A stretch of DNA of 64,000 nucleotides, taken from contig NZ_CP101137.1 in assembly GCF_028473745.1 (NCBI RefSeq), positions 7,137,501-7,201,500 of the forward strand, written 5' to 3'. Below are positions 60,411-64,000 of the stretch, piece by piece. The notes below the pieces were generated by a model, which had not been told where the DNA came from, ran no database searches, and was given only the letters and a program-made list of their open reading frames with translations. Both the position numbers and the translations under genes were made by a program. Source of the stretch: Streptomyces sp. M92 (lineage in GTDB: Bacteria > Actinomycetota > Actinomycetes > Streptomycetales > Streptomycetaceae). The stretch's first letter is position 1. Every line of letters begins with the position of its first letter.

Positions 60411-61505
60411 ATGTCCGTGAACCCGCACGACGCCCTGCCGATCCGGCTCAACGTCGACGACAGCGACTCCCCGTCCGATGTCGTCGACGCGCTGTTCCTC
60501 GGCCGTTTCGCGACGGGCGAGCAGCCCTTCGCGCACGCGGCGAACATCGACCGCGTGCGGTCCGGGGCGACCCTGCTGCCGCCCGGCGCGCGCGTGCTGC
60601 GGACCGCCCGCGACGACGACCGCAGCGCGATCCTGGCCGAGGGCGACGGCTGGACGCTGCTGGTCTCGCGCTGGAACCGGGGCGCCGACGTCACGGTGAC
60701 GGCGACCTCCGCCGGCCTGGCCGAGCAGGTACTCGCCGACGCGACCGACGGCGCGGCGGACGAACCCGAGCCCCAGCCGGAGAACGTGACGATGGGCTTC
60801 TGGTACGTCTCCCCGCGCCGCGGCCCGCACCGCACCACCCGGCAGATCTCCGCGGGCACCTGGGAGGAGGTCCGGGCCAACTACACGGCGCCGGTCGCGG
60901 ACGCGATGGACGGCCTGATGAAGACGACGCCCGAGGACATCGCGGGCCGCCTGCTGCTCCTGCACGGGCCGCCGGGCACCGGCAAGACCTCGGCGCTGCG
61001 CACCCTCGCCCGCTCCTGGCGGGACTGGTGCCAGGTCGACTGCGTCCTGGACCCGGAGCGGCTCTTCTCCGACGTCGGCTACCTGATGGACATCGCGATC
61101 GGCGAGGACGACTCGTCCGGCAAGGGCCGCTGGCGGCTGCTGCTGCTGGAGGACTGCGACGAGCTGATCCGCGGCGAGGCCAGGCACACCGCCGGGCAGG
61201 CCCTCTCCCGGCTGCTGAACCTGACGGACGGACTCCTGGGCCAGGGCCGCAACGTCCTGGTCGGCGTCACGACCAACGAGGACCTGGAACGCCTGCACCC
61301 CGCCGTCGTCCGTCCCGGCCGCTGCCTGGCCCGCATCGAGGTCGGACCGCTGACCCGACGGGAGGCGGTGAACTGGCTCGGCACCGAGGAGGGGATCGGC
61401 CGCGAGGGCGCCACGCTGGCGGAGCTGTACGCGCTGCGCCGGGGCACCTCACCGACGACGCTGCCGGAACCGCGGGACGGCGCGGAGGCCGGGCTCTACC
61501 TGTAG
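60411..61505 (+). CDS. DUF5925 / AAA-type ATPase
   Basis: A 364-residue protein. Residues 1-150 match DUF5925 (LPIRLNVDDSDSPSDVVDALF, GATLLPPGARVLRTARDDDR, GDGWTLLVSRWNRGADVTVT). Residues 150-330 are an AAA module: Walker A LLLHGPPGTGKTSALRTLA, Walker B LLLLEDCDELI, sensor VGVTTNEDL and the Arg-containing HPAVVRPGRCL. ATPase activity is likely intact. The family is almost limited to actinobacteria and of unknown role; remodelling of some protein complex is a guess. Confidence 0.9.
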   Translation: MSVNPHDALPIRLNVDDSDSPSDVVDALFLGRFATGEQPFAHAANIDRVRSGATLLPPGARVLRTARDDDRSAILAEGDGWTLLVSRWNRGADVTVTATSAGLAEQVLADATDGAADEPEPQPENVTMGFWYVSPRRGPHRTTRQISAGTWEEVRANYTAPVADAMDGLMKTTPEDIAGRLLLLHGPPGTGKTSALRTLARSWRDWCQVDCVLDPERLFSDVGYLMDIAIGEDDSSGKGRWRLLLLEDCDELIRGEARHTAGQALSRLLNLTDGLLGQGRNVLVGVTTNEDLERLHPAVVRPGRCLARIEVGPLTRREAVNWLGTEEGIGREGATLAELYALRRGTSPTTLPEPRDGAEAGLYL

Positions 61506-61538
61506 CTGCCTCGATCCGGTAGCTGCTTTGATGGGGAT

Positions 61539-62288
61539 ATGCCCCTGTTCGTCGGCACGTCGGGCTGGCAGTACCGGGACTGGCGGGACGTGCTCTACCC
61601 GCCCGGTCTGCCCGTACGGCTGTGGCTGGAGCGGTACGCGGCGGCCTTCGCCACGGTCGAGATCAACAACGCCTTCTACCGGCTGCCGTCCCGGGAGACG
61701 TTCGAGGCGTGGCGGGACCGGCTGCCGGCGGACTTCACGGTCGCGGTCAAGGCCAGCCGCTACCTCACCCACATCAAGCGCCTGCGGGAACCCGAGGAGC
61801 CCGTCGACCGCCTGATGACCCACGCGGCGGGCCTCGGCGACCGCCTCGGTCCGGTCCTGCTGCAACTGCCCCCGACCCTGCGGGCCGACCCGGCCCTCCT
61901 GGACACCTGCCTGGCCTGCTTCCCGCCCGGCACGCGGGTCGCGGTGGAACCCCGGCACGAGTCCTGGTGGACGCCCGAGGTCCGGGAGGTCCTGCTCTCC
62001 CGGGGCGCGGCCCTGTGCTGGGCGGACGTCCTGTCCCGCCCGGTGACCCCGCTGTGGCGCACCACCGACTGGGGCTACGTCCGCTTCCACCAGGGCCGGG
62101 CGGCGGCCTGGCCGCGCTACGGCCGCCGGTCACTGGCGACCTGGGTACGGCGTATCGGGGACACCTGGCCCCGGCAGGACGTCTACGCGTACTTCAACAA
62201 CGACCCGAACGGTGCGGCGATCCGGGACGCACAGCTCTTCGCGAGACTGGCCCGCGCGTCAAACCTGACGGTCACCCGAACGCCCTGA
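61539..62288 (+). CDS. DUF72 family protein
   Basis: A 249-residue TIM-barrel-like protein of the DUF72/YecE family. Landmarks: FVGTSGWQYRDWRDVLYPPGLP, FATVEINNAFYRLPSRETFE, FTVAVKASRYLTHIKRLREP, LGPVLLQLPPTL, AVEPRHESWW and YAYFNNDPNGAAIRDAQLF. The function is unknown; it is widespread. Gap to the previous gene is 33 bp, so it may share its transcript. A Streptomyces-type intergenic stem-loop follows. Confidence 0.93.
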   Translation: MPLFVGTSGWQYRDWRDVLYPPGLPVRLWLERYAAAFATVEINNAFYRLPSRETFEAWRDRLPADFTVAVKASRYLTHIKRLREPEEPVDRLMTHAAGLGDRLGPVLLQLPPTLRADPALLDTCLACFPPGTRVAVEPRHESWWTPEVREVLLSRGAALCWADVLSRPVTPLWRTTDWGYVRFHQGRAAAWPRYGRRSLATWVRRIGDTWPRQDVYAYFNNDPNGAAIRDAQLFARLARASNLTVTRTP

Positions 62289-62295
62289 GGGGCAC

Positions 62296-62341
62296 GGGGC
62301 TGAGACATGTGCGGCTCCGCCGCGTGCGCGCGACCAGCCCC
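62296..62341. repeat. Streptomyces intergenic stem-loop
   Basis: An outer stem GGGGCTG / CAGCCCC contains an inner stem GCGGC / GCCGC. It begins 8 bases after the DUF72 stop and faces the GntR gene. I recall similar GGGGCTG...GACCAGCCCC elements between many Streptomyces genes, where they act as terminators. Confidence 0.65.
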
Positions 62342-62383
62342 AACGCACCCACAGCCGGCGACCGGCCGAAACCACAACGGCGC

Positions 62384-62752
62384 TCACCCCCGATAGACCG
62401 CCCGCACCGCGTCCCGCACCGCGGCCACCGCGTCCTCCTCCCCCGCCCCGAGCCGCCGAGCCCGCTCGGCATACCCCTGGGCCGCGGAGGCCAGCTCCCG
62501 CTCCGCCGCCGCCCCCGCGGCAGCGACGAACGTCCCGTTGCGCCCCCGCGTCTCGATCACCCCGTCCCCTTCCAGCGCCCGGTACGCCTTGGCGACCGTG
62601 TTCGCGGCGAGCCCGAGGGACTCGGCCAGGCCGCGCACGGTCGGCAGCCGGTAGCCGACCGGCAGCGCCCCCGACCGCGCCTGTTCGGAGATCTGCGCCC
62701 GCACCTGCTCGTAGGGCGGGGTGCCGTCATCGATGTGGATCTGCAAGGTCAC
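62384..62752 (-). CDS. GntR family (YtrA-type) regulator
   Basis: A 122-residue short GntR protein. The winged helix IHIDDGTPPYEQVRAQISEQ, LPTVRGLAESLGLAANTVAK, YRALEGDGVIETRGRNGTFV fills residues 4-75, followed by a helical dimerisation tail; there is no ligand domain, as in YtrA regulators of ABC exporters. Start GTG 62752. No ABC transporter is adjacent, so the target is open. It is divergent from the GNAT gene by 78 bp. Confidence 0.92.
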   Translation of the reverse strand: MTLQIHIDDGTPPYEQVRAQISEQARSGALPVGYRLPTVRGLAESLGLAANTVAKAYRALEGDGVIETRGRNGTFVAAAGAAAERELASAAQGYAERARRLGAGEEDAVAAVRDAVRAVYRG

Positions 62753-62830
62753 CCGGCGATTGTCCCGTACCCCCGGGGGCCCGGAAAATGGGAGGCACCC
62801 GGCGGCCCTCCCGCCGTAGCGTGCGCCCAC

Positions 62831-63760
62831 ATGACCGTACTCGTACGCGACCTGCGTCCCGACGATCCGGCCGACGTCGCCGCCTTCGCGCATGTCCGGC
62901 ACCTCGCCCTGCCGTACCTCCTGTGGACGCCCGAGGCCGTCGTCCACCATCTCGTCCGCGCCCGCCCGCAGACCCGGAGCCGGTCCCTCGTCGTGGAGGA
63001 GGACGGGGAGACGATCGGCACGGCGCAGCTCGGGCTGGTCCACGACAGTCCGGAGCCGGGTCAGGCGTACCTCAACGTCTACGTCCGTCCGGACAGGGTC
63101 CGCCGCGGTGCCGGCGGGCTGCTGGTGCGCACGTCCGAGGAGTACCTCGGCACGGAGGGGGCGACGAAGCTGTTCGCGTGGGTGCTGGACGAGCCCGCGA
63201 ACCTCGCCTTCGCCCAACGGCACGGCTACCAGGGGCGACGCGCCGCCCACTTCCTCCGGCTGGACCTGGCCAACGCCGCCCTGCCGGACCCACCGGCCGC
63301 ACCACCCGGCGTCGAACTCGGCACCGCCGCCGACTTCGCCGACGATCCCCGCCCCTTGTTCGAACTGGACGCGGAGCTGGTGGCGGACGAACCGAGCGAC
63401 GTCGCCGTCGAGTTCACGGACTACGAAGCGTGGCTCGCGGAGACCTGGCGGCACCCGCTGCTGAACCGCGAGCTGACCACGGTCGCGGTCGTCGACGGCC
63501 GCCCCGCCGCCTTCAGCGTGGCCCACACGGACGGCGGCACCCGCTATTCGACCGCCATGACCGGCACGGTCCGGGCGCACCGCGGCCGGGGCCTGGCCAA
63601 GCTCACCAAGACCGACTCGCTGCGCCGCGCCCGCGCCGCCGGGTACACGGAGGCGTTCACCGGCAACGACACGGACAACGGCCCGATGCTCGCCGTCAAC
63701 AAGTGGCTCGGGTACGAGGTCTGCGGGACGGAGGTGCGCCATGTCCGCGAACTCGGCTGA
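62831..63760 (+). CDS. Double-domain GNAT acetyltransferase
   Basis: A 309-residue protein with two GNAT folds, about 5-145 and 155-305. The first has LNVYVRPDRVRRGAGGLLV (acetyl-CoA loop) and NLAFAQRHGYQG; the second has MTGTVRAHRGRGLAKLTKTD and NGPMLAVNKWLGYEVCG. In this two-domain arrangement one half often binds acetyl-CoA non-catalytically. The acceptor is unknown (aminoglycoside-like, protein or small molecule). It overlaps the next gene by 20 bp. Confidence 0.92.
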   Translation: MTVLVRDLRPDDPADVAAFAHVRHLALPYLLWTPEAVVHHLVRARPQTRSRSLVVEEDGETIGTAQLGLVHDSPEPGQAYLNVYVRPDRVRRGAGGLLVRTSEEYLGTEGATKLFAWVLDEPANLAFAQRHGYQGRRAAHFLRLDLANAALPDPPAAPPGVELGTAADFADDPRPLFELDAELVADEPSDVAVEFTDYEAWLAETWRHPLLNRELTTVAVVDGRPAAFSVAHTDGGTRYSTAMTGTVRAHRGRGLAKLTKTDSLRRARAAGYTEAFTGNDTDNGPMLAVNKWLGYEVCGTEVRHVRELG

Positions 63761-64000
63761 GGCAGTGGCGGAGGTGGACGTCGTCCTGGTCAAGGCGGGC
63801 CGTACGAAGATCCGGTACACGGGCGTGCTGCTGCACGACGACGGCACCCGTCTCGCCGTCCGCTGCCCCTGGGCCGGTGCGGGCGTCCGCGACTTCGGCT
63901 TCGTGCGCTTCGAGGCCGGCGACGTCTTCACCGAACACTACTGGCGTGACCGGTGGTACTCGGTGAAGGAGGTCCGGACGGCGGCCGGGGCGCTGAAGGG
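63741..64000 (+). CDS. DUF402-like protein (cut by window edge)
   Basis: The first 86 codons of a gene that starts inside the 3' end of the acetyltransferase gene (MSANSAEAVAEVDVVLVKAG). The segment IRYTGVLLHDDGTRLAVRCP followed by FVRFEAGDVFTEHYWRDRWYSVKEV matches the N-terminal part of DUF402 proteins (phosphatases/FAU-1-like fold) of actinobacteria. The catalytic region lies past the window. The overlap implies co-expression with the acetyltransferase. Confidence 0.8.
   Translation, partial: MSANSAEAVAEVDVVLVKAGRTKIRYTGVLLHDDGTRLAVRCPWAGAGVRDFGFVRFEAGDVFTEHYWRDRWYSVKEVRTAAGALK

Overview
This 64-kb window is high-GC DNA (roughly 70% or more by eye) of a Streptomyces chromosome. The diagnostic genes are a chaplin pair (chpH, chpC), a SoxR with the CX2CXCX5C cluster, a SigK/RskA sigma/anti-sigma pair, homogentisate dioxygenase and a 268-residue secreted SGNH lipase. 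This content and order resemble the part of the S. coelicolor/S. lividans core chromosome around chpH-chpC, gntR, soxR and hmgA; that is recognition from memory, not an alignment. I see no prophage, transposase, CRISPR array or large biosynthetic cluster. GTG starts and ATGA/GTGA/TTGA overlaps are common, and most long open frames are antisense shadows of real genes.

Layout. 1-5.3 kb: F420-type LLM oxidoreductase (cut by the left edge), aldo/keto reductase, a RecD2-like protein whose helicase motifs are eroded, an acidic hypothetical protein and a DUF5703 protein. 5.4-6.8 kb: chaplins ChpC (cell-wall anchored) and ChpH (secreted), with a BldN-like promoter candidate ahead of chpH. 6.8-13.5 kb: M20 peptidase, tRNA-Leu(GAG) and its terminator, a YchJ-like protein, the gluconate locus (gntR divergent from gntK-gntP) and an APC permease. 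13.5-18 kb: hypothetical, DMT transporter, NUDIX hydrolase, a repeat-rich non-coding stretch, two DUF202 membrane proteins and a His-rich protein. 18-24 kb: lipid/acyl-CoA genes (APH-like phosphotransferase, acyl-CoA dehydrogenase, acyl-CoA synthetase, SDR, TetR) plus a LysR pseudogene. 24-28 kb: NamZ-like exo-muramidase facing a penicillin-acylase-family enzyme. 28-34.9 kb: zinc-ribbon hypothetical, SoxR, MaoC, TetR, YiaA/B, acyl-CoA dehydrogenase/TetR pair, ArsR-like regulator, EamA transporter. 35-42.3 kb: alcohol and aldehyde dehydrogenases, orphan sugar-type ABC ATPase, MFS transporter with a coupled micro-membrane protein, CitMHS transporter. 42.3-48.3 kb: molybdopterin oxidoreductase, TetR, lipoprotein, hmgA with a GntR/UTRA regulator. 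48.3-52.2 kb: orphan Type ISP specificity-domain protein and a TetR-controlled ABC exporter. 52.4-57 kb: small basic protein, RskA, SigK, Ser/Thr kinase, SGNH lipase. 57-64 kb: two family-2 glycosyltransferases and a polysaccharide deacetylase in one overlapping unit, DUF5925-AAA ATPase, DUF72, YtrA-type GntR, double-GNAT acetyltransferase and a DUF402-like protein (cut by the right edge).

How it works together. The region is mostly housekeeping and niche metabolism: gluconate uptake and phosphorylation, acyl-CoA and aromatic/tyrosine catabolism, citrate-type import, and cell-surface work (chaplins, muramidase, glycosyltransferases, deacetylase, lipase). Local control is dominated by TetR regulators. 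Three different palindromic motifs recur beside TetR genes and at other promoters in the window (TACCGACYGGT; CTAAGCR-NN-YGCT; AAAYTAGC-N3-GMTAGTTT), which lets likely regulons be drawn from sequence alone. The less ordinary items are the helicase-dead RecD-like protein, the stand-alone Type ISP domain protein, the duplicated His-rich protein, the glycan cassette with its unusual upstream region, and a tandem pair of GAAA-loop hairpins downstream of that cassette.
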